Part shown: in pieces, positions 1-10,291 of the stretch
Numbering within the stretch: position 1 is the first letter of the stretch
How the letters are laid out: every line of letters starts with the position of its first letter
NCBI GenBank assembly: GCA_009733575.1
Contig: ML769894.1
Location: 1-36,996 of the forward strand
Direction: 5' to 3'
DNA: 36,996 nt
Source: Gymnopus androsaceus JB14
Taxonomy: Eukaryota > Basidiomycota > Agaricomycetes > Agaricales > Omphalotaceae
The notes under the pieces: generated by a model
Seen by the model: only the letters and a program-made list of their open reading frames with translations
Told to the model about the DNA's origin: nothing
Database searches by the model: none
Translations under genes and position numbers: made by a program

Positions 1-33
1 AGAACATCTACACCAAGGCCAATGCGCACAACA

Positions 34-872
34 ATTACAGCGCTTTTCATTGGTCTGCGGAATACAAAAATAAAATAAAATTGAGCGCCTACCTCAGCAT
101 CAGTGGCTAAGCGGCTCAAGCGGCACTGCAGCTCTTTCCTTCTCCCATGATGTAAAATGACCTTCTTCTGTAGGGTCCTTACCTGCCTTTGAGGCAAAGT
201 CAATAAACAGATATCAGAAAGGGGATCTGGAAAGCTTCGGCACTGGGGAGACGTTCAAGCGCTTTACAACGGACTTGTTTATGGTGGACTTGAAAGGTCT
301 AAACTTGACCAACGCTATGATCCAGGAGCACCAAGCGACAGGCCCTTCTTTAAGCTCAGCGCCGTCCTACAATCCTAGTCCCACAGTCCCATATCCCAAG
401 CATGTTTCGAGTGCTCAATTCCATTTCATCACCTCAGATGACGTGAGCCGGCAAATCTCCCAGTGTCGACCTTGAACGACAGCATTGCTGTGACTCGTCA
501 AAGTTCCCGGGAGTATGGTTGCGGCTCTTCCTCCAGTTGGCGCTCACACCCCACATAAGAAATCATCCAGCTCAATTAGCAGTCTTCCAGTCCCTCCTTG
601 TCGCACTCCTACACCTTCCCATTTGGTCCTCAACCATGCTTCACACCCATCAGTATCGTCCCAACTCTCAGAATACTTACTTGTATATACAAGCATCCAA
701 TGAGAATGACTCATTGCATTGAACAAGAACTTTACTGTGTACGTGCGATGAAATTTACGTCGGATGACATTCAGTATGGGAGAAGCAAAGAGCTGTAGTG
801 CCGCTGATGCCGAGGTAGGCACTCAATTTTATTTTATTTCGTATTCCACAGACCAATGAAAAGCGCTGTAAT
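34..872. mobile_element. TIR-bounded fold-back element, about 840 bp
   Basis: The two ends are long inverted copies of each other. The left arm is 34-148 and the right arm 776-872. The outer 74 bp (starting ATTACAGCGCTTTTCATTGG on both ends) match at about 92% by eye. The arms then continue to a shared CTTCTCCCAT, with a 13-bp insertion in the left arm. The interior carries no recognisable transposase, so the element is probably non-autonomous. I could not find a clean target duplication outside 34 and 872, so the true boundary could be a few bases off. A MULE-type or other TIR DNA element is possible; the class is not assignable from this copy alone. Confidence 0.75.
161..475 (+). CDS. open frame inside the fold-back element, possible captured exon
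   Basis: A frame of about 100 codons is open from 161 to the TGA at 473-475. It begins just after a stop, and a 3' splice-like TTCTTCTGTAG ends at 173. The product starts near PAFEAKSINRYQKGDLESFG and contains DLKGLNLTNAMIQEHQATG, a composition that looks coding rather than random. I recognise no domain and see no in-frame ATG at the start. It may be an exon carried between the TIRs, as in Pack-type elements, or chance. No upstream exon is visible between the left arm and this frame. Confidence 0.25.
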   Translation, partial: PSSVGSLPAFEAKSINRYQKGDLESFGTGETFKRFTTDLFMVDLKGLNLTNAMIQEHQATGPSLSSAPSYNPSPTVPYPKHVSSAQFHFITSDDVSRQISQCRP

Positions 873-1382
873 GCTGATGTTGAATGTATGATGATATCAG
901 TCATCATCTTGGTCATATGACACTATCAGTCATTGCCGAGGTAGTCTTACTCAGCCTCAGTAGTATCTTAGTAAGTAGCTTTATGGACGACATCATAGGT
1001 CATGCACATAGAGCATACCAGAAGGATACTACCATATACAGTATGTAATGAATACAGTACTACAGTATATAAGGGCTCCAGTACTACTACTAATGATAAC
1101 AACTTCTACTAGTCTTTTACCTCTCTCTATCTGCTCTACAAGCTTAACCACTTGGTGAGTGCTAGTCACTGCGCCTCCTAGCTTGTATGCTGCACAACAG
1201 CAGATAAGTATGCATATGCTAAAAAAACTACTTGCCACAATCTGGGTCTGAATGCAAAGATTTACAAATCCTGTCCAGGGACCATTGGTGGTACTTGGAT
1301 TCCAGTATAAAGCTGTCTCCATTAAAAGGAATAGGGGGGCTAGAGCACCCAATTCTAGTCTAGAAAACCAGGTACTTGGTAG
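873..1382. other. intergenic, nothing identified
   Basis: AT-rich sequence between the fold-back element and the solo LTR. Short frames on the minus strand (for example 1029-1352) have no recognisable domain and are treated as chance. Confidence 0.5.
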
Positions 1383-1387
1383 TTAAT

Positions 1388-2314
1388 TGTGAGACCCAGT
1401 GCACAAAATGGATCTTGAACCAATGTATCCCAAATGTCTCACACCTAGATGTAAGTGGAGACCAAACGTGACCACCCGGGGTAACTATGCCATAAGGTGG
1501 GTCTGGACAGTAGTATGAGTGTTGTATGGAACAGTACAAGTCTTGGAGGTGCAAGGAACAGTGTACGGGCCACCCAATGATGTAATGAGGAGGAATCAGG
1601 TAGTATTGTGGTCTGACAACCAGAAGTGAGTGGAAGTGGATGGAATATGGATGAAGGGGTGGTCCAAAAGGGTGTAATATGTCCAAATATGGATAATGCG
1701 GGTGGAATACAGCAAATGTGGATGGAAATAGGGTGTAAGCGGATGGAAATAGCATGGGAGCAGATGGAATAGGGTGAAAGCGGATGGTGCCAGAGGTTCT
1801 AGAGGTAGCAAAACCCAAATAGGAAGCTCCCAAGGAGCTTTGGTTGTAAAGTTGTAAACAGAGATAGAAGACAGTGAGCTCCAGATGTAGATTTGGGATC
1901 TACGGATGGAGCCTTGCAGTCAATGCTGATGACAGTGGGCCTTTAAATGGTGCTTGGAAGGCACAGCTGGTTGGAACAGGCAAAACAGAGAGACAGAGAT
2001 GGACAGCAAACAGAATAGATTCAGAAACCAGAAAACAATGGTAACAACGGTAATAACAGACTAGGGTACATGGACTTGGGGTGTCTACTTATATACTGTA
2101 GGGTGGCTGTGTAAGTCGTTGGGTGGACCTGATGGATGATTATCAAGTGCAGGAGGCACCCAGAAGGCAGGATAAATGGTAAATAAGCATGGGAAGTGCC
2201 CACATTTTAGGTAATAAGTGCAGGAGGTATCTGCGGACGGTTAAGGAGCATGGGAAACATCAGCAGGTGGTTAACAAGCACAGGGAGTGTCTGGAAATGA
2301 GCCAAGGCCTGACA
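1388..2314 (-). mobile_element. solo LTR (927 bp) with 5-bp target duplication TTAAT
   Basis: On the minus strand the unit starts TGTCAGGCC and ends GGGTCTCACA, the TG...CA structure of an LTR. It is flanked by the identical pentamer TTAAT at 1383-1387 and 2315-2319. A TATA-like TATATAAG lies on the minus strand at 2088-2095, about 220 bp into the LTR, where a U3 promoter is expected. The terminal 285 bp recur at 17945-18229 and that copy starts at exactly the same base, which confirms the boundary. No internal retroelement sequence is attached, so this is a solo LTR left by recombination. Class (Ty3/gypsy or other) cannot be told from the LTR alone. Minus-strand frames within it (for example 1360-1833) are not genes. 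Confidence 0.85.
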
Positions 2315-2319
2315 TTAAT

Positions 2320-2787
2320 CCAGAAGTATCTTCTAACATATACATTGGTGCAAGGAGACTTCGAGAAGCTTCTCTACCTGGTCAACCAACAAGCATCTTA
2401 GTGTGTGGCTTGGGTTGGGTTGGGTATGCAAAATGTCAGCCTGACCCGGACCTAGGCTGCAATCCAGAACCGGATGGTTGGGTCCGGGTTCCCGACCTTT
2501 AAAAGTTAGGTTGGAATAGAATAATGATTATTTTGATTATAAATGTAAGTACTGCACTAGATACATTAACTATATGCTCAATAACAGTTATATCACTCAT
2601 ATATGTATATATTCAAGCTGTAAGAACTGATTTTTAGAGATTAAAATCACAACATAACTTTTCACTTATTGCAAGGTATTCAATCTCTGAGTAATATTGG
2701 CAGTACTATCATCATCATATACTGACTACAGTTGAACATCTCACACTGCATGCAAGTGGTGCCAGCATATTTGTATGCATTGTGGGA
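2320..2787. other. intergenic, nothing identified
   Basis: Contains a GC-richer patch at about 2405-2500 with GACCCGGACC and GGGTCCGGG motifs, loosely similar to the GGTACCTG-rich MITEs at 31-34 kb. I see no gene. Confidence 0.4.
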
Positions 2788-2792
2788 TTTAC

Positions 2793-3233
2793 TGTTGAAC
2801 AGCAAGTGAGACAAATGGTGAAATCACATTACTAACCAAGTGTAGAGCTTGAGAGATGAAACAGTTGTGTGAGAGAGCTTGGTATTGTCTGAGAGGACAA
2901 TAAAGCAGTAGTATGCAGAGCGATTGGGACTACAGGTAAACTACTACAGCTTACATACTAAATGTCTGTGAAACTATACAGTACCCTAAATCTAATAATA
3001 GGTACAGTATTGGTAAGTGTCCATGCGGACAATGGTCCCTACAATGTGATGTATGTATATACATCAGCAGTTGATATCTTAGCTATAATCACATGTACGT
3101 AAATAGTGAATGACATTAATCAAATGATATCAACACATAGGAATGTGATTTTGGTGATCAGTAAGCCAATGTCGAATATCACGGTAAAAAATACCTGATC
3201 ATGTGTCCATGATGGCAAGTGTATCTTTCAACA
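2793..3233 (-). repeat. 3' LTR of copia A
   Basis: On the minus strand it begins TGTTGAAAGATAC and ends GCTGTTCAACA. It is the partner of 12358-12798. Preceded outside by target duplication TTTAC at 2788-2792. Confidence 0.95.
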
Positions 3234-3245
3234 CTCCCCCTCACT
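3234..3245 (-). other. polypurine tract of copia A
   Basis: The minus strand reads AGTGAGGGGGAG immediately before the 3' LTR, the expected place and composition for plus-strand priming. Confidence 0.85.
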
Positions 3246-3563
3246 AAGATCAATGGATTGGCGGGGATAAGGTTTAAGGGATCTTTAGATGAAAAGAAAA
3301 GAAAATCTATGTAAGAAGGGCAACGGGAGCTCTAAGGCCAAATCTACTGAGTATGTAGCGAAAGCAGGTCCTGCTATCAAATCCAAAGCCATCAAAGGCA
3401 CATGTTATTGGAGGATAGAGACTTCTGTGCTTTGCTACCATACATTGAAGGAACATGAAGTCCGAGGATGGAGAAGTAGTTCGCAGGAGCTGTATCCAAG
3501 ACCAAACTCCAAGACCAAACATGAGCTTGGCTTTTGGCAATGTTACCTGCAACATGTTCTTGA

Positions 3564-5189
3564 CTATCTTGAGCTTGAGGAGCTCAACGATTTCGCTGCC
3601 CGGTCATCTAAAGTTCCTGGATCAGGGGTATGTACTTCATGGAATGTTAATTTCCGGAAGGGTTTGTTTTCTTTGAAGTTAATTCCCAAAAGATCCTTAA
3701 ACTTTGTGAATTTAAAAAGTGCGAGATTTTTCATTAGAATATCTGCAATGTTATCTTCAGTGCAAACATAAAATGGTTTGACTTCATTCAATTCAACTCT
3801 TTCCCGAATATAATGGAAGTGTATATCAATGTGTTTGGTTCTTCTCTCTTGGATTGGATTCGAAGCAAGAAAGATGGAACCTTGATTGTCGCCCAGTAAT
3901 GGTAAAGATTGAATTGAAATTCCAATCTCATTGAATAGAGATCAGAGCCACATGAGTTGTCGACATGAGTCAGACAGTGCCATATATTTGGCCTCAGTGG
4001 ATGAAAGCGCAATGGTCTTCTGTTTATGGGAAACCCAAGATATTGGACCATTTGCTGATTGGATGATCATCCCGGTATGGGATTTCCGATCATCAGGATC
4101 AGATGCCCAGTCAGAGTTGCAATAGGCTAAAAAGCCAGCATCCAAAAGACTGTCAAATACGAGTTCATAGTTCCTGGTATACAAAAGATAGCGTAGGATA
4201 TGAAGTGATTTGGCGTAATGGTCTTTACTTGGATTTGCGGAGTATTGACTTAATTTGATAACCGCAAAAGCGATATCAGGACATGTGCCTAACATGAGGT
4301 ACAATAATGATCCTATGACGCTTTGGTACTGGCGTCGCAGTTGAGGGTCTACATGACCATTGTTTGCAGATGGTGTCCAAGAAGAAGGTAATGGGGTGTG
4401 AGCTTCTTTTGCTTTATCCATGCAAAATCGGCAAATGATCTTGATAAGGTAATCCCTTTGGTCAAGAATCAATTTTTGCTTCTTGCGATCATGAGTTATG
4501 CGCATGCCAAGGAACTCTTTTGGTTCACCTAGATCACGGCAGTCCCATATTTTCATAAATTCCTTTTTCTTCTTTAGGACCAAATCTTTATCAGAGCCCA
4601 TGAACAATGCATCATCAACATATATAATGTCAATTACAGTTTTGCCTTTTTCTTTGAAGACATATACACCGGCATCTGAATTACAGCGCTTAAATCCTAG
4701 TTTACCCATAGAGGCAGTGCACTCTTTCCACCAGGATAAGCCTGACTGTTTCAGACCGTAAAGCAATTGGTGTAACCTCCAAACCTTTGTTTTGTCCTTA
4801 ACGAAGCCTTCAGGTTGTTCCATGTAGATTTCTTCATCTAGCTTGCCATAAAAATAAGCCTGTTTGACGTCAAGAGCCTGGATTTCCCAGTCTTCTAAAG
4901 CGGCTAAAGCTAGGAGTGTTCTACATGTTTCAAATTGCGCAACAGGCAAAAACAACTTGTTATAGTCTATCCCTTGAACTTGTGAAAATCCTTTAGCGAT
5001 GAGTCAGGCTTTGTATCGACCGTCTCTCTTCTTATTAAAAACCCATCGACATTTAATAGGTTTACGACCAGGAGGTAATTTGACAACCTCAAAAATGTTC
5101 CATTGTTTTAATCCATCAATTTCCTCAATGCAAGCTCGATCCCATTTTTGGATTTCTTCCTGACTATTACCGGCACTTTGGTAATCTGC
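3564..5189 (-). pseudogene. copia A reverse transcriptase and RNase H, with stops
   Basis: The frame shows the copia RT hallmarks DVKQAYFYGKLDEEIYMEQP, LLYGLKQSG and the catalytic IIYVDDALF. RNase H follows with SDWASDPDD, SHKQKTIALSSTEAKYMAL, GDNQGS and KHIDIHFHYI. It ends near ENIADILMKN, where the family has its C-terminal ADxxTK-type motif. At least three in-frame TGA codons interrupt it: at 5190-5192 before the domain, at about 5002-5004 within KA*LIAKGF where the family has Arg, and at 3942-3944 after RQLMWL where Arg is also usual. Each fits CGA becoming TGA. The RNase H Asp box reads CNSDW where DxDW is usual, another G-to-A fit. The enzyme would copy element RNA into DNA in cytoplasmic particles; this copy cannot. 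Confidence 0.92.
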
Positions 5190-6836
5190 TCATTGTGACC
5201 ATGAGTCAGGGAAATTATTCAAATAATTTTGAATGTCAAACTCGGCAAGGGAGTTTGAATAGGGAATCGAGTGAGCGAGCAAGAAGTTTTGTAATTTTAC
5301 TCCCCCTTCCTTGATCATTGACATGATATCTGCTTCAGATTCAGGTTCCGTGTCATCATTATTTGATGATGATACAGGCTCATCTTCGTCCGAATCAGGA
5401 CTAGGAGAGCTTGGTCTGTTTGAAGGACCAGCCTGAGGCTGTACGGGATCATTTAATGGTAAAGGAATATTGCGAGCCATTTGGCATTGCCATCCAGCAC
5501 TTGTTCCAGGAGTAGGAACCATGCCAGGTCGGGTAGGGGGTCTACATTCTCTCACAGGATTCTGCCGTTTCCATTCCGCAACATCCTCTGGTCTATGACT
5601 AAAAGGGTCAGGACGGGGAGGTGTAGGTGGACAGCGATTATCCTGTGGAGGTGGACTTATTGATGGAGACTGAGATGGTTGATAATGTGGGAGGCCACCA
5701 TCAGAAGAATCGTCATTGTCAAATTCACCAGGCAGATCTGGTGGATGATTTGCATTCTCATCTCGTGTTGAAAACAGTATTTGATCTGGATCAAAAAGAT
5801 CGAGATCATCAGGTGGTGTGTCTGCATCACCATCTGAGGGTCGTGAAGAGTCGGATTTATCATAAGGGTTAGACCAGACAGGTTTGTCGGGTTTTTCTCC
5901 TTCAGATTCAGATTTACAACATGGGAACCAAGTTTTGTAAAAGGTAGCCTGAGCACCAGTGTAAATGGTGTTGTTATTTTGCATGAATATATATCCTTTG
6001 CTTCTTTGGTCGTATCCAATGAAAATCATAGCCTCGGAGTGTGCAGATTGTTTATTTTTACATTGTCCTTTAGGGATAAAAACGTAAGCACCAGAACCGA
6101 ATGTTCTAAAATAAGAAACATCTGGTTTCTTCCGAGTAAAGATTTCAGTTGGAGTCTTCCAGTTCAATCGACACATTGGTGTGCGATTATACACATGCAT
6201 TGCAGTGGAATATGAAAATTCCCACCAGGACTCCGGACAGCAGGCGTGATGCCGCATTGATTCCGATTTGTCCATAAGTGTGCGATTGATGTGTTCCGTG
6301 ACCATTTTGTTGATGAACATGAGGTTCAGATTTCTGGACCTCAATACCTTCAGCCTTGAGAAACATTTCCATGATTTCATTTAGAAATTCTCCCCCTCGA
6401 TCTATGCATATCTTCTTGATCTTTCGACCACTTTGCTTTTCGGCCCAAGATTTATAATCTTTAAAGGCTTGAAATGCATCAGATTTTCGATGCAGTTTGA
6501 TCGAAACAGCATATGAAGAACAATCATCCAATAATGTAATCACATATTTAAATTTTTGATACAATAGAGTTGGTAATTCATTTAGATCCACGTGAATGAG
6601 ATCTAGGATGTGTTCTGCTCGCTTGTTTGAAAGGGGGTAAGATTGCTGCAGAGCTTTGCCAAGAGCGCAACCTTTACATGGAGTTTTCTCAGTGGGAATA
6701 GGTATTTGCTTAGGAAGACCTTGTACATGCTTAGGAGCCTTGCATAAAACATCATTTCCAGGATCACCAAAATGGTTATGCTATGTGTTGTAATCTATTG
6801 AAGTCATTGAGACCATTTCATGCTCTGGATTTAATA
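5190..6836 (-). pseudogene. copia A integrase, frameshifted
   Basis: From the Tc1-like insertion leftwards the minus strand encodes the second part of GAG_pre-integrase and the zinc-binding region (HNHFGDPGNDVL then CKGCALGK). The integrase core follows: first Asp in LIHVDLNELP, second in CIDRGGEFLNE, and the Glu in VTEHINRTLMDK. Between HQQNG and VTEHINR the frame shifts by one base at about 6300, right at the catalytic Glu motif. An earlier stop (TAG) lies next to the zinc motif near 6780. The C-terminal part has the usual FGSGAYVFIPKGQ and FIGYDQRSKGYIF blocks, then a long acidic, Pro/Ser-rich linker (about 5250-5900) before RT. The catalytic residues are retained but the protein cannot be made in one piece. 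Confidence 0.9.
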
Positions 6837-6838
6837 TA
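6837..6838. repeat. TA target-site duplication, left
   Basis: TA flanking the Tc1-like element; its partner is 9842-9843. One copy belongs to copia A. Confidence 0.8.
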
Positions 6839-6882
6839 AGGTAGAGAGCATCCAGCTCTCACTAACATCACGTGCACTGAGT
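6839..6882 (+). repeat. left TIR of Tc1-like element
   Basis: Inverted partner of 9798-9841. The TIR itself contains a short palindrome, GAGAGC...GCTCTC. Confidence 0.85.
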
Positions 6883-7087
6883 GTGACAATCTAAATATGG
6901 TGAAATCACTTGGGAAAATCTTTGAAATGCACTCAAATATTACCTTGTACATATCTGGCAAATTCGCATCATGCATGCATGCAAAATACTTTAAACTTTG
7001 ACTGAGAACAAGTAATTTCCCCCGATTCAAAAATTTGAGAGAGTTGTTCCAAAAATAGTGATCCGCGCATCTGATTTTTGTCTCTTT

Positions 7088-7099
7088 GCTCTGATACCA
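7088..7099 (-). other. copia-type primer-binding-site motif inside the DNA transposon
   Basis: The minus strand reads TGGTATCAGAGC, the classic PBS complementary to the 3' end of initiator tRNA-Met in many copia elements. CA precedes it and an AAAGAGAC leader-like stretch follows. No matching LTR or gag is visible nearby, so it may be a retroelement scrap or chance. Confidence 0.3.
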
Positions 7100-7294
7100 T
7101 GCCACTGAAGAAGGAACATCTCAGAAATCATGCTGAAAACTTCAAGGGTGGTTTGAAGTGAAGTGTAGAGAAGCTGAAGGAAGTATGTTCACCAAGGAAA
7201 AAGAAGCAAAGGCTAGACACTGTGCATACTGCATTAATAGTGTCGACGCATCTTCCTGACATCTTCTAAATAATAATAGGACAATCTTATTAGC

Positions 7295-9574
7295 ATGTCA
7301 AATTCTGACAATCTCGAGAGATCTGACAGCCCGGCTCCAAGCCTGACACCTCCATCTGATAACTTTGACCCTATTGGGTTTTTCTCTCTGCCAAAACGCG
7401 TTGACACGCGATTGTCTGGAGCTCCTAAATCATTTTTGCACACAATGTCATTGAAATTCTTGACACCTTTCCGAAGATGCAAGAAAATCTCTTCTGCTGT
7501 TCCCAGCACACCTACTAAACCTCGTTGTTGCGTTACAATTGAGGATATTGAGGATGATGACTCTTTTTTAACGCGTCGTGCTGGCTTGCTGTCTGGCACT
7601 GAGCATTGTATTCTCATTAACAACAGCGAGATAGATGATGACAGTCTATGTGATTCAATTGACTCAATCCCTGGACCTGAGACTCCTTTCGGACCTGATT
7701 TGTGCAACACTGCAGAAACGCGTACTACTGATATTCCTTCAAATGAGTCACATCTTCCCACTCCAGAACCGGGTCCATTTTCAGAAGCGCTTCCTGATGG
7801 AAGGCTTCGTGAAGTGCCTTCTATCCTGCTAGCTACCAAAGCAGCTGAGGACCTGTTGGTCCTTCTTTGAGGAGAGTCTCGCGGATTGAAAAGTGAAGGG
7901 TATAAAGATCCGCGCTTTGACCCTTTTGTTTGTCATTGTCTTGAAGGAATGAAAATCCTTCTGAAACTCTACACGGATCCTTGCTCACTTACCTATGGAA
8001 AATGGGGAGCCTCTTCATTGCAGGCAGTGGTTGCACTAAATCGTGGTACTTACTGTGCACGCACCCTCCATTGTCTTGTACGGAAATATATTGCAGATCG
8101 TACTGTTCTTCCGGTTAATCCATATGGAAACTGGAATGAATCCTTCCTGGTCGACGAATCTCTGTGTCTTGAACTCAATCTATACTTACAGGAACTGGGA
8201 AATAATATTAGTGCAAATGCGCTGATGTTGTATCTCAATCATCCTGATGTTATGGAGAGGCATGGAATTACGCGGAAGATCAGTGTATGGACAGCTCGAT
8301 GGTATCTCAATACCCTTGGATTTCGATTCGCTCATCCCAAGAAAGGTCAGTATTCTGATGGGCATGAATGTGAAGATGTGGTCTACTATCAGGAATGGAA
8401 GTTCATTCCATTTTGGGAGAAAATCAGCGAGCGCATACTAAAGTGGACTGCTGAAGGGCTTGTTGAACAAGGTCCTCTTCCAGGTCAACAGCTCATTATA
8501 TGGTTCCATGATGAGTCGATTTTCTATGCACACAACCGCCATCGGAAAAGCTGGTATTATAAGGATGCACCTGCGAAACCATATTGTAAGGGTGACGGCC
8601 ATTCCTTTATGATTGCTTGCTTTGTCAGTTGTGACTTTGGCTGGCTGTGTGCTCCAGATGGACGGACAGCTGAACGTTGTATGTTTCCTGGAAAGGCCAA
8701 GGATGGATATTTCACTGCCGCAGACATCCTGGAGCAGGATAATGCTGCAATTGATCTTGTTAACGAACTCTACCTGGAATTTGACCATGTTTTTATCTAC
8801 AACAATGCCACTACCCATCTCAAACGTGAAGATACCACTCTCTCTGCACATAAAATGCCCAAGGGACCTTCGTCGAACTTTCATGTCTTTGTTACTGAAC
8901 ATGATGCAGATGGAAACATTGTTCATCTCCCAGATGGTTCTGTCTCAAAGGTTAAGGTACCGATGGGTCCAGCAACATTCAGGGATGGCTCTCCTCAGGA
9001 ACTGTACTGTTCCGATGGTATTTTCAAAGGAATGGCTGCAATTCTCAAAGAGCGCAGTATCGAGGTGCCCAAACGGGCAGAATGCAAAAAGTTCAAGTGC
9101 ACCGCTCCCGCGATAGACTGCTGTTGCCATCGTGTTCTTTATAATCAACTGGATTTTGCAAATGTCGAGTCAATTCTGGCTTGCAGAGAGCATGGGGTTC
9201 CAGTGATGTTCCTACCTAAATTTCATTGCGAACTTAACCCAATTGAATAATGCTGGGGATACGCAATGAGATTGTACCGTTTTTATCCAGAATCTTCACG
9301 TGAGGATGATCTGAAGAGGAATGCAATAGAATGTCTAGACAGTGTGCCTCTGGAGTCTATTCGCCGGCAAGTACTCTTTTCTTATAAGCTGGCAATACTC
9401 GGGCAATACTTATGCACACCTTTCAGTTTTTTTAACCGAGCACATAAATTCATCGATGCTTATCGCAAGGGTCTCAATGGTTGGCAAGCAGCGTGGGCTG
9501 CACGCAAATACAAAGGTCATCAGATACTTCCTGACACTGTTATGGATGATTTAGAGAAGGCAAACATATCATAG
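7295..9574 (+). pseudogene. DDE transposase of the Tc1-like element, two internal stops
   Basis: One frame runs from the ATG at 7295 to the stop at 9572-9574 (759 codons), broken by TGA at 7868-7870 and TAA at 9248-9250. The first ~190 residues are low-complexity and acidic. Catalytic core landmarks: first Asp in IWFHDESIFYAHN (residue ~406), second position in VFIYNNATTHLKR (residue ~503), Glu in CELNPIE (residue ~651). In relatives the second motif is YDNATTH; here it is Asn (AAC at 8801-8803), so the catalytic Asp is lost. The stop at 9248 falls directly after NPIE, where CWGYA continues the family motif. About 148 residues separate the second and third catalytic positions, with a Cys-rich patch (CTAPAIDCCCHR), far more than the ~34 of classical Tc1. 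Both stops and the Asn fit C:G to T:A changes. The protein would cut and paste the element; this copy is dead. Confidence 0.88.
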
Positions 9575-9797
9575 ATGCAGTGTACATCCTTCGAAAGTAA
9601 TAAATCTTAGTACTGTACATAGTAATTTTGCAACAACACTCGTAATTTTTGGTTGTATCTTCTCAGCTTTGATTTTCATGTATCTGAGTATTACTCCGAG
9701 AGATGCATGGATGGGATAAGCTACAACATGCGTGGAACATTTTATGGAGCATTTTCGAAGAGAATTTGCCTATACGTGGCGATGTGACTGTGATGTT

Positions 9798-9841
9798 ACC
9801 CAGCGCACATGACATTAGCGAGAGCTGGATGCTCTCTACCT
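9798..9841 (-). repeat. right TIR of Tc1-like element
   Basis: Inverted partner of 6839-6882, followed by TA at 9842-9843. The outer 22 bp are identical; about six mismatches lie inside. Confidence 0.85.
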
Positions 9842-9843
9842 TA

Positions 9844-10291
9844 TCTGAGTGGTGCCAATGAAGGCTATCACCAATAAAATCGGGATTACAGGTCATTATG
9901 ATCTTATGATCAGACTTCATACGAATCTGAGTTCTATCCTCATTTATGACTGTATAACAGCCTTGTCGGTTCAATTGACCAATTGAAAGTAAGCGGTGTG
10001 GGCAGTGTGGTTGGTAAAAAACCAGATGTAACTTAGTTGTATGGGTAAAGCCAGTGCCATTCTGGTGACAAATGTAAATTGTCCCAGATCCCAAAATGAA
10101 AGAATCATTGCAACCGTCAGCAGTTTGTACTGGACGAGGAGTTTCAAATTCCTTGTAGTCAGCAAAATCTTCAATATATGGGGTGAAATGTCCCGAAGCG
10201 CCTGAGTCAAGCAGCCATTTCTAATTAGAAGAACTGGCTGTGACTTGAATTTCTGTATGTTGTTCATTATTCACACAATTATGCATATAAT
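9844..10291 (-). pseudogene. copia A protease and start of GAG_pre-integrase, cut by transposon
   Basis: The minus strand encodes the aspartic protease active site in WLLDSGASGHFTPYIEDF, then ILGSGTIYICHQ and LLSIGQLNRQGCYTV, and ends at LHWHHSD where the Tc1-like element enters. A TAG stop lies directly before the active-site Trp (near 10220), consistent with CAG to TAG. Protease is in a different frame from gag; the switch falls on a short TA run at about 10293-10300. In the intact element the protease would release gag and pol proteins from the precursor. Confidence 0.85.

Larger units (their letters stand above)
6839..9841 (+). mobile_element. Tc1/mariner-like DNA transposon, 3003 bp, nested in copia A
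   Basis: The ends are inverted repeats beginning AGGTAGAGAGCATCCAGC. The first 22 bp are perfect and similarity extends to about 44 bp (6839-6882 with 9798-9841). Both ends are flanked by TA, the Tc1/mariner target. The insertion interrupts the copia coding region: the minus-strand frame LHWHHSD runs into the right end and the next copia block resumes beyond the left end. It therefore arrived after copia A was built. It carries one transposase frame on the plus strand, opposite to the host element. Confidence 0.9.

Noticed and set aside
1360..1833. 157-codon minus frame rich in His, Pro and Tyr
   Set aside because: Lies within the solo LTR 1388-2314 and its end; no domain; part of it recurs in the truncated LTR.
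7088..7099. 3' end of a tRNA gene (GCTCTGATACCA)
   Set aside because: No acceptor partner, T-arm or D-arm folds around it, and nuclear tRNA genes do not encode CCA as a rule.
8438..8926. 162-codon minus frame opposite the transposase
   Set aside because: Shadow of the transposase frame, which has DDE motifs; the antisense frame has none.
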